A stretch of 64,000 nt of DNA from Pseudoxanthobacter soli DSM 19599. GTDB taxonomy: Bacteria > Pseudomonadota > Alphaproteobacteria > Rhizobiales > Segnochrobactraceae. The position numbers and the translations under genes are program-made. The notes beneath the pieces were generated by a model. The model was not told where the DNA came from and searched no databases. It saw only the letters and a program-made list of their open reading frames with translations. This document shows, piece after piece, positions 51,146 through 61,020 of this stretch (within the stretch, counting starts at the first letter, position 1; each line of letters begins with the position of its first letter). The DNA lies in NCBI RefSeq assembly GCF_900148505.1, contig NZ_FRXO01000003.1:248001-312000 (forward strand). Direction: 5' to 3'.

Positions 51146-51709
51146 GGCGCCCAGCCGGCGCACGGAACTCGCCTGCGGCCCCATCGGCCCCTCGCCCATG
51201 GCGCGGGTGACGGCGACCATCATGCCCTCGGCGAGGTCGTCGAACGCATCGTTGGCCACCGAACCGCGGCTGAAATAGAGATCGCCGCCGCCGCCGATCT
51301 CGACGAAGCCGTAGCTTTCCTGCGGGAACAGCCGGACCACGCGCCCGGTCTCGATGGCGGCCTCGTGAACCTTCACCGCGCCGCGCTTCATCTTCCAGTC
51401 TTCCTCCAGCCGGCGCTGGATCGCATCGAACGCCCGGCCGATCAGCGCCAGCCGGTCGCCGCGGGTCTCGCGCATGTCCTCGCTGGCCTTGGCGACCAGC
51501 GTGCGGCCGGGCACCTCAGCCTCGACGGTGATGGCGAGCGCGGTCTTGCCGCTTCCCGGCGAACGGTGCGGCACCTCGATCGAAACACGGAGGGCGATGA
51601 TGCGGGGATGGAAGCGGTCGAGCCGCGCGGCGCGTTCGCGGACGCGGGTCTCGACGGATTCGGACGACTCGAGATTGCGGAAGGTGAGCTTCAGCGGCAC
51701 ATCCATCAT
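51143..51709 (-). CDS. HPF/RaiA-type ribosome-associated protein fused to a cold-shock domain
   Basis: A 188-residue two-domain protein. Residues 3-105 resemble the S30AE (hibernation-promoting factor) fold: LKLTFRNLESSESVETRVRERAARLDRF and later an IQRRLEEDW helix. Residues 121-186 are a cold-shock domain (TGRVVRLFPQESYGFVEIGGGGDLYFSRGSV). AAGGAGG lies just before the ATG pair at 51709-51704. It probably binds the ribosome and RNA under stress. Long HPF normally has a different C-terminal dimerisation domain, so the cold-shock replacement is notable. The TAG stop lies in a repeat edge. Confidence 0.85.
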   Translation of the reverse strand: MMDVPLKLTFRNLESSESVETRVRERAARLDRFHPRIIALRVSIEVPHRSPGSGKTALAITVEAEVPGRTLVAKASEDMRETRGDRLALIGRAFDAIQRRLEEDWKMKRGAVKVHEAAIETGRVVRLFPQESYGFVEIGGGGDLYFSRGSVANDAFDDLAEGMMVAVTRAMGEGPMGPQASSVRRLGA

Positions 51710-51884
51710 TGTCCTCCTTGCGTGTTTCCCCGTTACGGCCGGCTTCGGCCGCGCCCCTTGCCCGCCGGCGGATCGTTGTGCGTCCGCCGTGTGGGCCCTG
51801 TCCCGCTCGCGCGAGGCAGTCCGTCCTGTTTGCCGGCCAACCATGGCCCCTTCGCGGCAAACCGCGTTGCGCCACCTCAAGCCA

Positions 51885-51940
51885 AAATCACGAAACCAAG
51901 ATCACGAAACCAGGATCACGACACCAGGATCACGAAATCA
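51885..51940. repeat. Four tandem copies of a 14-bp repeat
   Basis: Units AAATCACGAAACCA, AGATCACGAAACCA, GGATCACGACACCA and GGATCACGAAATCA at 51885, 51899, 51913 and 51927. They lie directly after the stop of the FAD oxidoreductase gene (51952), in the gap before the HPF gene start. Confidence 0.85.
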
Positions 51941-51951
51941 GGACCGAAATC

Positions 51952-53271
51952 CTACAGCCCGAGAACGTCGCGCAGCCGCCCGTACAGCATGCGCGCCTCG
52001 ACCGCGGGACGCCAGAGCCCGTGGAAGGGAATCGGCTTCAGCGCGCGCGTGACCGGCAGGTCGATCGCCTCCGCCGGATCGCCGAGGACGCGCCGCGCCA
52101 GCAGGTATCCCGCGACGGTCGCCATCGCGATGCCGCGGCCGTTGTAGCCGAGCGCGGCGAACACGCCCTCGGCCGGCTCGTGGAAATGGGGATAGTGATC
52201 GGGGGTGATGGCGAGCTGGCCGTTCCAGAAGTGGGTCCAGCGCACACCGCTGAGCGCCGGCCAAAGCCGCTCGGCATAAGCCACGAGATGGCGATAGTCC
52301 GCCGGGTCGGAGGTGTCGCGCTGCGGCCCGCGTCCGCCCATCAGCAGACGGCCGGCGCTGTCGACGCGGTAATAGACCGTGTCGTGCCCCATCTCGTAGA
52401 GACCCCCGCCCGTGGGCAGGATGCGGGCGACGAGGTCGGCGGGCAGCGGCTCGCTCGCGGCGACGGCACTGTAGACCGGAACCACCGTCCGCCGCAGCTT
52501 TGGCCACAGGCCGTCGCTGTAGGCGTTGGTGGCCAGCACCAGCCGTTCGGCCGTCACGGTGCCGCGCTCCGTCTCGACGCGCCACAGGCCGCCGTCCCTG
52601 CGCGCCGCCGTCACCGGCGTCCCGCCGTGAACGGCCGCACCGGCCTTCTGCGCTGCGCGGGCCAGTCCGCGGGCATAGCCGAGTGGGTTCACCGTGCCGC
52701 CGCGCGGGTCGACCAGCCCGGCGCGGTAGCGGTCGGTGCCTGTGCGCGCGGCCAGCGCCTCCGGACCGAGATGCTCGACCGGCATGGCCCGCCGGCGATA
52801 TTGCGAAACGAGCGCGGCGATGCCGGCGGCCGAGCGCCGGTCGAAGGCGACGCGGTGGGTGCCGCCCCGGCGCGCCTCGCAGGCGATGCCGTGACGCTCG
52901 ATCAGTGCGAACACCACATCGGGCGCGCCATAGGACCGCGCGATCATCCGGCCGCCGAGGTCGGGGCCGAAATCGCGCTCGACCGTGTCGGGATCGTGGA
53001 TCAGCCCGGGATTGACCTGGCCGCCATTGCGTCCGGAGGCACCCCAGCCGGCGGTGGACGCTTCCAGCACCACGGCCTCCACGCCCGCCTCGGCGAGATG
53101 CAGCGCCGCCGAAAGCCCCGTGAAGCCGCCGCCGACGATGGCGACCGACGCGCGCCGGCTGCCGTCGAGCGGCGGCATGTCCGGCGCCGGCGCCGCGGTT
53201 TCGGCATAGAGGCTCGGCGGCAGCGGGCGGGTCTGCATCCCGAAGCGCGAGTCCGGCCTTGAGACGGTCAT
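51952..53271 (-). CDS. FAD-dependent amine/amino acid oxidoreductase (DAO family, PuuB-like)
   Basis: A 439-residue flavoprotein. The FAD Rossmann motif is VAIVGGGFTGLSAALHLAEAG near residue 43, followed by GWGASGRNGGQVNPGL, the pattern of gamma-glutamylputrescine oxidase and D-amino acid dehydrogenase relatives. YNGRGIAMATVAGYLLAR near the C terminus closes the FAD site. It would oxidise an amine or amino acid. Its neighbours do not identify the substrate, and no polyamine genes are close. Confidence 0.85.
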   Translation of the reverse strand: MTVSRPDSRFGMQTRPLPPSLYAETAAPAPDMPPLDGSRRASVAIVGGGFTGLSAALHLAEAGVEAVVLEASTAGWGASGRNGGQVNPGLIHDPDTVERDFGPDLGGRMIARSYGAPDVVFALIERHGIACEARRGGTHRVAFDRRSAAGIAALVSQYRRRAMPVEHLGPEALAARTGTDRYRAGLVDPRGGTVNPLGYARGLARAAQKAGAAVHGGTPVTAARRDGGLWRVETERGTVTAERLVLATNAYSDGLWPKLRRTVVPVYSAVAASEPLPADLVARILPTGGGLYEMGHDTVYYRVDSAGRLLMGGRGPQRDTSDPADYRHLVAYAERLWPALSGVRWTHFWNGQLAITPDHYPHFHEPAEGVFAALGYNGRGIAMATVAGYLLARRVLGDPAEAIDLPVTRALKPIPFHGLWRPAVEARMLYGRLRDVLGL

Positions 53272-53343
53272 CCCTCGCCCCTCCGTGCGGTCGGCCCATC
53301 GAACACGCGCCGGATCGCGGCGATCCGGACGGAATAAAATCCT

Positions 53344-53395
53344 GGAGCGCTTTCTTGCCGTTCAGATCGGTTCGATCCGAACGGGATATGCTCTA
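53344..53395. repeat. Hybrid extragenic repeat providing the yggU stop
   Basis: GGAGCGCTTTCTTGCCGTTC then CAGATCGGTTCGATCCGAAC and GGGATATGCTCTA. The left edge is type B and the core is type A (CGTTCAGATCG/CGATCCGAACG). Its right edge CTCTA encodes the TAG stop of yggU on the minus strand. Confidence 0.75.
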
Positions 53396-53725
53396 TGGCC
53401 GGGCCACGACCGCGCGTTCCAGCGCCGCCGCCGCGCGGTCCCCATCGCCCGCGACCACCACCGTCTTGATCCGCGCGGTCGAACCGGCGGCGACCTTCAC
53501 ACTGGAGCGCGGCACGCCGGCGACACCCGCGATCAGCGCCTCCAGCGCGGCGTTCGCGGCCCCCTTCTCCGGCACCGCCCGCACACGCGCGGCGAGCACG
53601 GCGGTGCCGTCCGAGAGCACCTGAATGCCGTCGAGCGCGTCGCGGCCGCCGCGCGGCGTCAGCCGCACGCGAACGGAAAGCCCCGCGCCCGAGACCGTCC
53701 ACGGCCGGCAATCGGCGGCGGACAC
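53393..53725 (-). CDS. yggU: DUF167/YggU-family protein
   Basis: A 110-residue protein with GTG start at 53725, 11 bp after the yggT stop. The family core is LSVRVRLTPRGGRDALDGI, VRAVPEKGAANAALEALIAGVAGVPRSSVKVAAGSTARIKTV, containing the conserved PxxGxAN motif (PEKGAAN). The function of YggU is unknown; it is almost always next to yggT, as here. The stop codon is formed by a repeat edge. Confidence 0.85.
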   Translation of the reverse strand: MSAADCRPWTVSGAGLSVRVRLTPRGGRDALDGIQVLSDGTAVLAARVRAVPEKGAANAALEALIAGVAGVPRSSVKVAAGSTARIKTVVVAGDGDRAAAALERAVVARP

Positions 53726-53736
53726 CGTTTCCGGCC

Positions 53737-54027
53737 TCAGAACACGTAGGGATAGACGTAGCGGATGATGACGTTCTGGATCAGGAAGATCAGGATCAGC
53801 AGCACCACCGGCGACAGATCGAGCCCGCCGACGCTCGGCAGCACCGAACGGATCGGCTTCAGCACCGGCTCCGTCAGCCGGTAGAGCGTGTTGGCGATGG
53901 TCATCACCACGGCATTGCGCGGATTGACGACATTGAAGGCATAGAGCCACGAGAACAGCGCCGCGGCGATCACGACCCACTGATAGAGGTCGAGGATCAG
54001 GAGGATGACGTCGAGAATCGCGCGCAT
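53737..54027 (-). CDS. yggT: YggT-family membrane protein
   Basis: A 96-residue inner-membrane protein with two hydrophobic segments (about residues 4-28 and 72-92). The YggT motif is ANTLYRLTEPVLKPIRSVLPSVGGLDLSPVVLLILIFLI. Relatives are linked to osmotic stress and to cell division or septum-associated functions (SepF/YlmG). It precedes yggU in the same direction. Confidence 0.9.
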   Translation of the reverse strand: MRAILDVILLILDLYQWVVIAAALFSWLYAFNVVNPRNAVVMTIANTLYRLTEPVLKPIRSVLPSVGGLDLSPVVLLILIFLIQNVIIRYVYPYVF

Positions 54028-54296
54028 GGGGCTTCCGCTCTGATTGGGCCTTCGTCTCCGCCGGGACCGGCGAACCCGCGGCCATCCGGCGCCGGCGGTC
54101 TTGGGTCCACCGGCTTATGTCCGAGGGATAGCGCCCCGACCGCCTCCACCACAAGAGGCAACGCACCGGCCTGCGGCTGATGCGTGCCGCGTTCGCGCAT
54201 CCGTGACGGCCGGTTCGCGCCGCATCGGCGGCACCCGCCCGCGAGCCCCAAGCCCGCTATGCACGTTGGGGCGCGCCGTTCCCGGCGCGCCTCCGC

Positions 54297-56711
54297 TCAG
54301 CGCCGCAGCACGCCACCGGTCGCCTTCTCGACGCCGGCGACGATCCGCGCGCCGACCGCCTCGATCTCGGCGTCGGTGAGCGTGCGCTCCTTCGGCGCCA
54401 GCACCACCTCGATCGCGACAGACTTCGAGCCCGGCGCGATGCCGGTGCCTTCGTAGACGTCGAACACCGACACCCGCTCCACCAGCGCCTTCTCGGCCCC
54501 GGCAGCCGCCTTGACGATGTCGGCGGCCTGAACGGCGCGGTCGACCACGAACGCGAAATCGCGCTTCACCGGCATCAGGTCGGACACCGCGAGCGGCGGC
54601 TTGGCCTTCGTCGCCTTCGCCTTGGGCGCCGGCACCGCCTCGAACATCACCTCGAACGCCGCGAGCGGGCCGGAAATGTCGAGGAGCACGGCGACGCGGG
54701 GGTGAAGCTCGCCGAAATGGCCGAGCACCAGCGGGCCGAGCCGCAGCGTGCCCGACCGGCCCGGGTGGAACCAGGCCGGCGCGTCGCGGGTGACCTGCAG
54801 GCGTTCGACCGGGGCACCGGCCGATTCCAGCACCGCGAGGGCATCCGCCTTGGCGTCGAACACGCCGACCGGCGCGCCCGCGCCGGCCCAGTGGCGTCCG
54901 GCGCCGGAAAGCGCCGCCGTGCCGGTGCGCACGCCGGCGGCGACGCGCTTCTGGTCGTCCGGCTGGTCGCCGAGGAAGATCTGGCCGATCTCGAACAGCG
55001 CGACGTCGCCGAGGCCGCGGTCGGCATTGCGCTTGGCGGCGGCGACGAGGCCGGGGATCAGGCTCGGCCGCATGTCCGAGAGGTCGGAGGCGATGGGGTT
55101 CGACAGCGCCAGCTCCGGCTTGCCGCCGCCGAACGCGGTCGCGGCCGCCCTGGAGATGAACGACCAGGTCAGCGCCTCGACGAGACCCCGTGCCGCCAGC
55201 GTGCGGCGGGCGTTGCGGGCGCGAAGCTGCCCCTGGGTCAGCACCCGCGCGGCGACGGGCTTCAGCCGCGCCAGCGGCTTCAGCGGAATGTTGTCGACGC
55301 CGACCATGCGCACGACCTCCTCGACGAGGTCGGCCTTGCCTTCGACGTCCGCCCGCCACGTCGGCACCGTCACCGAGGCCACCGGCCCCTCGCCGGTCAC
55401 CCTGAAGCCGAGGCGTTCGAGATGGGAGGCGATCACCGAGGCATCGAGATCGAGGCCGGAGATGCGCTTGACCTCCGAGAACGGGAAGTCGAGCACGCGC
55501 GGCGGAAATTCGGTCGCGCCCGTCACGACGACGTCGCTCGGCGTGCCGCCGCAGAGGTCCAGCACCAGCCGCGTCGCAAGCTCCAGCCCAGGCAGGTTGA
55601 AGGCGGGATCGACGCCGCGCTCGAACCGGAAGCGGGCATCGGAATTGAGGCCGAGCCGGCGGCCGGTCTGGGCGATGGCGAGTTCGTCCCACAGTGCCGA
55701 TTCGATCAGCACGTCCGTGGTCGCCTCCGAGCAGCCGGAGGCCTCGCCGCCCATGATGCCGGCGATGGATTCCAGGCCGTTGTCGTCGGCGATGACGCAC
55801 ATCGCGGCATCGACCTTGTAGGTGCGCCCGTCGAGGGCCTCGATTTCCTCGCCCTCCACGCCGCGCCGGACCACGAGGTCGCCCTTCACCTTGGCGGCGT
55901 CGAACACATGGAGCGGCCGGCCGCGGTCGAAGGTGAGATAGTTGGTGATGTCGACGAGGGCGTTGATCGGGCGCAGCCCGATCGCCTTGAGCCGGCGCTG
56001 CATCCATTCCGGCGACGGGCCGTTCTTCACGCCGCGGACCAGCCGCAGCGCGAACGAGCGGCAGAGCGCCGGCGTATCGCCGAATTCGAGCCGAACGCCG
56101 GTCGGGCTCGGCCCCGTGCCGGGCACCGCGACCACGGGCGGGGTCTTCAGCGTGCCGATGCCGGAGGCGGCGAGGTCGCGGGCGATGCCGGCGACGCCGA
56201 GCGCATCGGCGCGGTTCGGCGTGACGGCGATCTCGATCACCGGATCGTCGAGCCCGGCGAAGGCCGCGAACGGCGTGCCGACCGGCGCGCCGGGGGAGAG
56301 CTCGATGATGCCGTTGTGCTCGTCGGAGAGCTTCAGTTCGCGCTCGGACACCATCATGCCGCGGCTTTCCACGCCGCGGATCGCGCCGATCTTCAGCTCC
56401 GCGCCGCTGTCGGGCATCCGCGTGCCGGGGGCGGCGAACACCGCCTTGATGCCGGCCCGGGCGTTCGGCGCGCCGCACACCACCTGCACCGGCTCGCCGG
56501 CGCCGGTATCGACCGTCAGCACCCGGAGCTTGTCGGCGTTCGGATGCTTCTCGGCGGTCAGCACCTCGGCGATCACGAACGGCTCGAGCCCCGCGCCCTT
56601 GTTCTCGATGCCCTCGACCTCGAGGCCGATCGTCGTCAGGCGGGCCGCGATCTCGTCGAGCCCGGCGGTGGTCTCGAGATGATCCTTGAGCCAGGAAAGC
56701 GTGAACTTCAT
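54297..56711 (-). CDS. pheT: Phenylalanyl-tRNA synthetase beta subunit
   Basis: An 804-residue beta chain. The N-terminal EMAP-like tRNA-binding domain (residues 40-150, [25 protein letters not shown]), B3/B4 editing domain ([25 protein letters not shown]), B5 domain and the C-terminal anticodon-binding FDX-ACB domain ([14 protein letters not shown]) are all present, and the length is normal (about 795-805). A 103-bp gap separates it from pheS, which precedes it. Confidence 0.97.
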   Translation of the reverse strand: MKFTLSWLKDHLETTAGLDEIAARLTTIGLEVEGIENKGAGLEPFVIAEVLTAEKHPNADKLRVLTVDTGAGEPVQVVCGAPNARAGIKAVFAAPGTRMPDSGAELKIGAIRGVESRGMMVSERELKLSDEHNGIIELSPGAPVGTPFAAFAGLDDPVIEIAVTPNRADALGVAGIARDLAASGIGTLKTPPVVAVPGTGPSPTGVRLEFGDTPALCRSFALRLVRGVKNGPSPEWMQRRLKAIGLRPINALVDITNYLTFDRGRPLHVFDAAKVKGDLVVRRGVEGEEIEALDGRTYKVDAAMCVIADDNGLESIAGIMGGEASGCSEATTDVLIESALWDELAIAQTGRRLGLNSDARFRFERGVDPAFNLPGLELATRLVLDLCGGTPSDVVVTGATEFPPRVLDFPFSEVKRISGLDLDASVIASHLERLGFRVTGEGPVASVTVPTWRADVEGKADLVEEVVRMVGVDNIPLKPLARLKPVAARVLTQGQLRARNARRTLAARGLVEALTWSFISRAAATAFGGGKPELALSNPIASDLSDMRPSLIPGLVAAAKRNADRGLGDVALFEIGQIFLGDQPDDQKRVAAGVRTGTAALSGAGRHWAGAGAPVGVFDAKADALAVLESAGAPVERLQVTRDAPAWFHPGRSGTLRLGPLVLGHFGELHPRVAVLLDISGPLAAFEVMFEAVPAPKAKATKAKPPLAVSDLMPVKRDFAFVVDRAVQAADIVKAAAGAEKALVERVSVFDVYEGTGIAPGSKSVAIEVVLAPKERTLTDAEIEAVGARIVAGVEKATGGVLRR

Positions 56712-56814
56712 CTTGGGGTCTCCACCGTCCCGCGGGTCCCGGCGCCATGGCGCCGGCCGACCCGGTTCGGGTTAATTGGAAAACGGACGCGCGGAAGAAA
56801 AGGCGCGCAACCGC

Positions 56815-57915
56815 TCAGGCGGCGGAAAGGCCGCCGAGCAGGCTCGGCACGTCGAGCGGGCGGAAGCCGTAATGCGACAGCCAGCGCAGGTCGGCATCGA
56901 AGAACGCGCGCAGGTCCGGCATGCCGTATTTCAGCATGGCGATGCGGTCGATGCCCATGCCCCAGGCATAGCCCTGCACCTTGTCGGGATCGAGCCCGCA
57001 ATTGCGCAGCACGTTCGGATGCACCATGCCGCAGCCGAGGATCTCCAGCCAGTCGTCGCCCTCGCCGAACCGCACCTCGTTGCCCATCCGCCGGCAGCGG
57101 ATGTCGACTTCCATCGACGGCTCGGTGAACGGGAAGAACGACGGCCGGAAGCGCATGTCGACGCGCGGCACCTCGAAGAACGCCTTGCAGAACTCCTCCA
57201 GCACCCACTTCAGCTCGCCGATGGTCGCGGTCTCGTCGACCACGAGGCCCTCGACCTGATGGAACATCGGCGTGTGGGTCTGGTCGGAATCGCAGCGATA
57301 GGTCCGCCCCGGACAGATCACGCGGATCGGCAGCTTGCCCTGCCGCATGGTGCGGACCTGGACCGGCGAGGTGTGAGTGCGCAGCACGAGGCGCGAGCCG
57401 TCCTCCTTCGGATCGAAGAAGAAGGTGTCGTGCATCTCGCGCGCCGGATGGCCGACGGGGAAGTTGAGCGCGGTGAAGTTGTTGTCGTCGGTCTCGATGT
57501 CCGGCCCCTCGGCGATGGCGAAGCCGAGATCGGCGAAGATCGCCGTCAGTTCGTCGATCACCTGCGACACCGGATGGATGCGCCCCTCCGACAGCGGCCC
57601 CGGCCGCACCGGCAGGGTGATGTCGACGCTCTCGCGCGCCAGCCGCTCGGCCAGCGCCGCCTCGCGCAGCACCGCCCGGCGGCCTTCGATCGCCTCGGTG
57701 ACGCGCACCTTGAGGCCGTTCAGCGCCGGCCCGGCGACGCGGCGCTCCGCGTCGGACATGGCGCCGAGGCCCTTCAGCCGCTCGGTCAGAGCCCCCTTCT
57801 TGCCGAGGGCGGCGACGCGCGCCTCCTCCAGCCCGGGCTCGTCGGCGGCGGCCTCGATGCGGGCGACGAGCTCCTGTTCGAGATCGGCGAGATCGAGGGT
57901 CTGGTTGTCGGTCAT
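56815..57915 (-). CDS. pheS: Phenylalanyl-tRNA synthetase alpha subunit
   Basis: A 366-residue class II synthetase subunit. An N-terminal coiled coil ([15 protein letters not shown]) is followed by motif 2 ([20 protein letters not shown]) and motif 3 ([22 protein letters not shown]); [12 protein letters not shown] forms the phenylalanine pocket. I chose ATG 57915 (MTDNQTLDL), with an in-frame extension to 58047 judged non-coding. It forms an alpha2-beta2 enzyme with PheT. Confidence 0.97.
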   Translation of the reverse strand: MTDNQTLDLADLEQELVARIEAAADEPGLEEARVAALGKKGALTERLKGLGAMSDAERRVAGPALNGLKVRVTEAIEGRRAVLREAALAERLARESVDITLPVRPGPLSEGRIHPVSQVIDELTAIFADLGFAIAEGPDIETDDNNFTALNFPVGHPAREMHDTFFFDPKEDGSRLVLRTHTSPVQVRTMRQGKLPIRVICPGRTYRCDSDQTHTPMFHQVEGLVVDETATIGELKWVLEEFCKAFFEVPRVDMRFRPSFFPFTEPSMEVDIRCRRMGNEVRFGEGDDWLEILGCGMVHPNVLRNCGLDPDKVQGYAWGMGIDRIAMLKYGMPDLRAFFDADLRWLSHYGFRPLDVPSLLGGLSAA

Positions 57916-58101
57916 CTGCTCAGCTTCTCGAAAATGAACGGCCGCAGGCGCGGAACCCGCGGCGATGCGCGGCGTTTTACCAGAATTCCGGCTGGGAGGA
58001 AGCGCCCCAAGCGGATCGCCATCTCGTGAAGCGGTTTGAGTCGACACAGGTGGCGGTTCGTGTTTCGTTAACCCTTAGACAAGAAAAGGGAGGTAACCGC
58101 C

Positions 58102-58296
58102 ATGGCGTCACAATTCCCGCCCGTCGTGTCGAACGATCCGAACTGGCCGGTCGAGGCGGTTCGCGAACTAATCGACCTCACCCGCCAGGAAGTCTCGGCG
58201 GAAGTGGTCAGCCTGAAGCTCCACAAGCCGGTGATCGAGGTCACCGCCAAGGCCGCGCAGCTCGGCCTTCGCCTGCGCCCCGTCTACAATTTCTGA
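58102..58296 (+). CDS. 64-residue conserved-type hypothetical protein
   Basis: A short gene with a textbook ribosome binding site, GGGAGGTAA, 6 bp before the ATG at 58102. The protein (MASQFPPVVSNDPNWPVEAV...) has a predicted helix at residues 18-36 and a hydrophobic C-terminal stretch (AAQLGLRLRPVYNF). The spacing LIDLTRQEVSAEVVSLKL then KAAQLGL suggests a small helix-turn-helix-like fold, but I do not recognise it. It is divergent from pheS and followed by a 21-bp tandem duplication. Confidence 0.65.
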   Translation: MASQFPPVVSNDPNWPVEAVRELIDLTRQEVSAEVVSLKLHKPVIEVTAKAAQLGLRLRPVYNF

Positions 58297-58308
58297 CAAC
58301 GGGACTCT

Positions 58309-58350
58309 CTGACATCGGGGCCAGCCTGCCTGACATCGGGGCCAGCCTGC
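58309..58350. repeat. Perfect 21-bp tandem duplication
   Basis: Two identical units starting CTGACATCGGGGCCAGCCTG at 58309 and 58330, 13 bp after the stop of the small gene at 58102. Confidence 0.85.
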
Positions 58351-58464
58351 CGGAACCAGGGTTCCGGCAAAGGACGCTACGCAACATCCCGGTGACGGCA
58401 CGACCGCTCGCAACGGCCGTGCCGTTTGTCTTTCCGGCCGGTGTTCCCGGCGCCCGGCTGCGGC

Positions 58465-59121
58465 TCAGAATTCGACTTCCAGCTCTTCCAGTTCCTCGGG
58501 CTCGGTGCGCGCCGCCGCGGTCCACTCGGCCATAGGCTCCCAGGCCAGCACGGTGCGGCAATAGCCCCGGCAGGTCTCGTCGAGCGGCACGGCGTAGGTC
58601 TCGAACCGCGCGCAGACCGGCGCATACATCGCGTCCGCCATGCACGGCGTCTTCCCGAACAGGAACGGTCCGCCATAGAGCGCCAGGCATTCCCGCCAGA
58701 TCGCGGTGACGCGCTCGATGTCGGGCAGCGCACCGGCGAAGATGGGATATCTGTCGTAGCGCGCCTTCAGGTTCATCGGCAGCGCGGAGCGCAGGTTGGC
58801 GAAGCCGGAATGCATCTCCCCCGAGACCGAGCGGCAATGGGCGCGCGCCACCCGGTCGCCGGGCAGGATGCCGGAATCGGGCCGGATCTCCGCGAGATAT
58901 TCCGCGATCGCGAGCGTATCCCACACCTTGGCCTCGCCGTCCTCCAGGCGCGGCACCAGCACCGACGGCGAGAGAAGCAGCAGTTCCGCCCGCGTCGAGG
59001 GATCGTCGATCGGCATCGCCTTCTCCGTGAAGTCGATGCCGGCCATCTTGCAGAGCAGCCACCCCCGCAGAGACCATGACGAATAGTTCTTGCTGGAGAT
59101 CGTAAGAACGGCGGCCGCCAC
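58465..59121 (-). CDS. Glutathione S-transferase family protein
   Basis: A 218-residue protein with the thioredoxin-like N-terminal domain (AVLTISSKNYSSWSLRGWLLCKMAG, VPRLEDGEAKVWDTLAIAEYLAE) and an all-helical C-terminal domain (FLFGKTPCMADAMYAPVCARFETY). The glutathione-binding S in WDTLAIAEYL is replaced by T-L, a known variant. The last residues are acidic (EPEELEELEVEF). The role may be detoxification or a maleylpyruvate-type isomerase, which the sequence does not settle. Confidence 0.88.
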   Translation of the reverse strand: MAAAVLTISSKNYSSWSLRGWLLCKMAGIDFTEKAMPIDDPSTRAELLLLSPSVLVPRLEDGEAKVWDTLAIAEYLAEIRPDSGILPGDRVARAHCRSVSGEMHSGFANLRSALPMNLKARYDRYPIFAGALPDIERVTAIWRECLALYGGPFLFGKTPCMADAMYAPVCARFETYAVPLDETCRGYCRTVLAWEPMAEWTAAARTEPEELEELEVEF

Positions 59122-59304
59122 GGCTGTTTCCCCCCTGGTCGCGGCCGGGCGCTCATCGGTTCGCCGCCGCTGTCTACAACCGATATAATCATCTCGCAGT
59201 GCGGAAAAAAATGCACTAGCGTTTCCTGCATGGCCGAAGGCCCGGCGTCTCGACGACGCAGGGCAGGGGGCGGCCTGAACCGGACCGGGGAGGCTGCGGA
59301 CGGT

Positions 59305-60522
59305 ATGTTGTATTCCGCGTATCAGCTGCAGGACGACCTCATGGCGCCGCTGCGGACCGTCGCAAAGGCCGCCACCCGCGCCCCCCTACCGCTCGGCATG
59401 GGCGCCGCCGTTCTTCCCTTCCGCCCGCGCCTCGCCGCCGCCTGGGAACTCGTCGCCCGCGCCGGTCTCAGCCACACCCGGCCCCCCTTCGGCATCGACA
59501 CGGTGACCGTCGGCAATGCCGAGGTCGCGGTGACCGAGGAAGCCGCCGCGCAAACGCCGTTCGGCACGCTCCTGCATTTCCGCAAGGATATCGACGCCGT
59601 CCAGCCGCGCATCCTGGTGGTTGCACCGCTTTCGGGCCATTTCGCCACCTTGCTGCGCGGCACCATCCGCACGCTGTTGCGCGACCACGACGTCTACGTG
59701 ACCGACTGGCACAACGCCCGCGACATTCCGGTCGAAGCGGGCGCGTTCGGCTTCGACGACTATGTCGACCACGTCATCCGCTTCCTGGAGATCATGGGGT
59801 CCGGCAGTCACGTCCTCGCCGTCTGCCAGCCCTGCGTTCAGGCGCTCGTCGCCGTCGCGGTGATGTCGGCGCGCAAGAATCCGGCCGTGCCCCGCTCGAT
59901 GACGCTGATGGCGGGGCCGGTCGATACCCGGATCAGCCCGACCACGGTGAACGGGCTCGCCACCTCGAAATCGCTGGCCTGGTTCGAATCGAACCTGATC
60001 TCCACCGTTCCCGGCCGCTATGCCGGCGCCGGTCGCAAGGTCTATCCCGGCTTCGTGCAGCTCTTGTCGTTCATGGCGATGAATCTCGGCCGCCACGAGA
60101 CCGCCCACCGCGATCTCTACCGCCATCTCGCCCGCGGCGAGACGGAGAAGGCGCAGGCGATCAAGACCTTCTACGACGAATATTTCGCCGTGCTCGATCT
60201 CACCGCCGAGTTCTATCTCGAGACCATCGACCGGGTGTTCCAGCGCGCGCTGCTGCCGAGGGGCGAGCTGACCTATCGCGGCGAGAAGGTGGAGCCGAAG
60301 GCGATCCGCAAGACCGCGCTCCTGACCGTGGAAGGCGAGCGCGACGACATCTGCGCCCTCGGCCAGACCGCGGCGGCGCACGAACTCTGCGCGGGCCTGC
60401 GCCCCTATCTGAAGCGCCACCACATGCAACCGGGCGTCGGCCACTACGGCGTCTTCAACGGCCGCAAGTGGGAGGGTCAGATCTACCCGCTGGTGCGCAA
60501 TCTCACCCTCTCCACCACCTGA
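59305..60522 (+). CDS. phaZ: Intracellular polyhydroxybutyrate depolymerase
   Basis: A 405-residue PhaZ that breaks down stored PHB granules in the cytoplasm. The N terminus MLYSAYQLQDDLMAPLR is diagnostic. The nucleophile is C174 in VLAVCQPCVQA in place of the serine of ordinary lipases, as in Cupriavidus PhaZ1, and the C-terminal GVGHYGVFNGRKW carries the catalytic His. I chose ATG 59305; the in-frame ATG 75 bp upstream opens an Arg/Gly-rich lead. No phaC, phaB or phasin gene is adjacent. Confidence 0.93.
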   Translation: MLYSAYQLQDDLMAPLRTVAKAATRAPLPLGMGAAVLPFRPRLAAAWELVARAGLSHTRPPFGIDTVTVGNAEVAVTEEAAAQTPFGTLLHFRKDIDAVQPRILVVAPLSGHFATLLRGTIRTLLRDHDVYVTDWHNARDIPVEAGAFGFDDYVDHVIRFLEIMGSGSHVLAVCQPCVQALVAVAVMSARKNPAVPRSMTLMAGPVDTRISPTTVNGLATSKSLAWFESNLISTVPGRYAGAGRKVYPGFVQLLSFMAMNLGRHETAHRDLYRHLARGETEKAQAIKTFYDEYFAVLDLTAEFYLETIDRVFQRALLPRGELTYRGEKVEPKAIRKTALLTVEGERDDICALGQTAAAHELCAGLRPYLKRHHMQPGVGHYGVFNGRKWEGQIYPLVRNLTLSTT

Positions 60523-60714
60523 CGGCGCCCCTGCCCGCCGACGTGGGATCTATCCGGGCTCGACCGCGGCCCCGGCGCATCCTAAATTTGCCTCATGAGC
60601 ATGGGTTTCTCGCAACGGCATCAACGCCGTTGACGAATCCTTTGCCGGTGGCGGTTTGAAATGATGCCGTGTGCCGGGGCGGAACACGGGATCGAAGTGG
60701 CGGGGAGCGACGGC

Positions 60715-60996
60715 ATGAGCGAACGACCGGGCATCGAGGAGAGCTTCGCCCGCCTCGGGGCGGCGCTCGGACGGCTGGAAGCGGCGCTGGAACACCGGGC
60801 GGAAATCGACGGCGGCAAGGGCCTTCTCGAAGAGCAGTTGCAGCGCCTCGACGAGGACCGCTCGCGGCTCGCCCAGGATCTCGACCAGGCCGAGGCTCGC
60901 TCGGCCCGCATCGAGGACACCAACAAGGAGGTTTCGCGCCGGCTGGTCGCCGCGATGGAATCGATCCGCACCGTGCTGGAACGCCACGGCGGCTGA
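60715..60996 (+). CDS. DUF4164-family coiled-coil protein
   Basis: A 93-residue protein with GGGAG before ATG 60715. Nearly all of it is coiled coil (RLGAALGRLEAALEHR ... LEEQLQRLDEDRSRLAQDLDQAEARSARIEDTNKEV), as in DUF4164 proteins, and it lies 24 bp upstream of zapA, which is the typical rhizobial location. A role in division with ZapA is inferred from that position only. Confidence 0.87.
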   Translation: MSERPGIEESFARLGAALGRLEAALEHRAEIDGGKGLLEEQLQRLDEDRSRLAQDLDQAEARSARIEDTNKEVSRRLVAAMESIRTVLERHGG

Positions 60997-61020
60997 CCCT
61001 TCAAGGATTTCGAGGACACG

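Noticed and set aside
51885-51940. CRISPR array
   Set aside because: The 14-bp units are directly adjacent with no spacers, and no cas gene is nearby.
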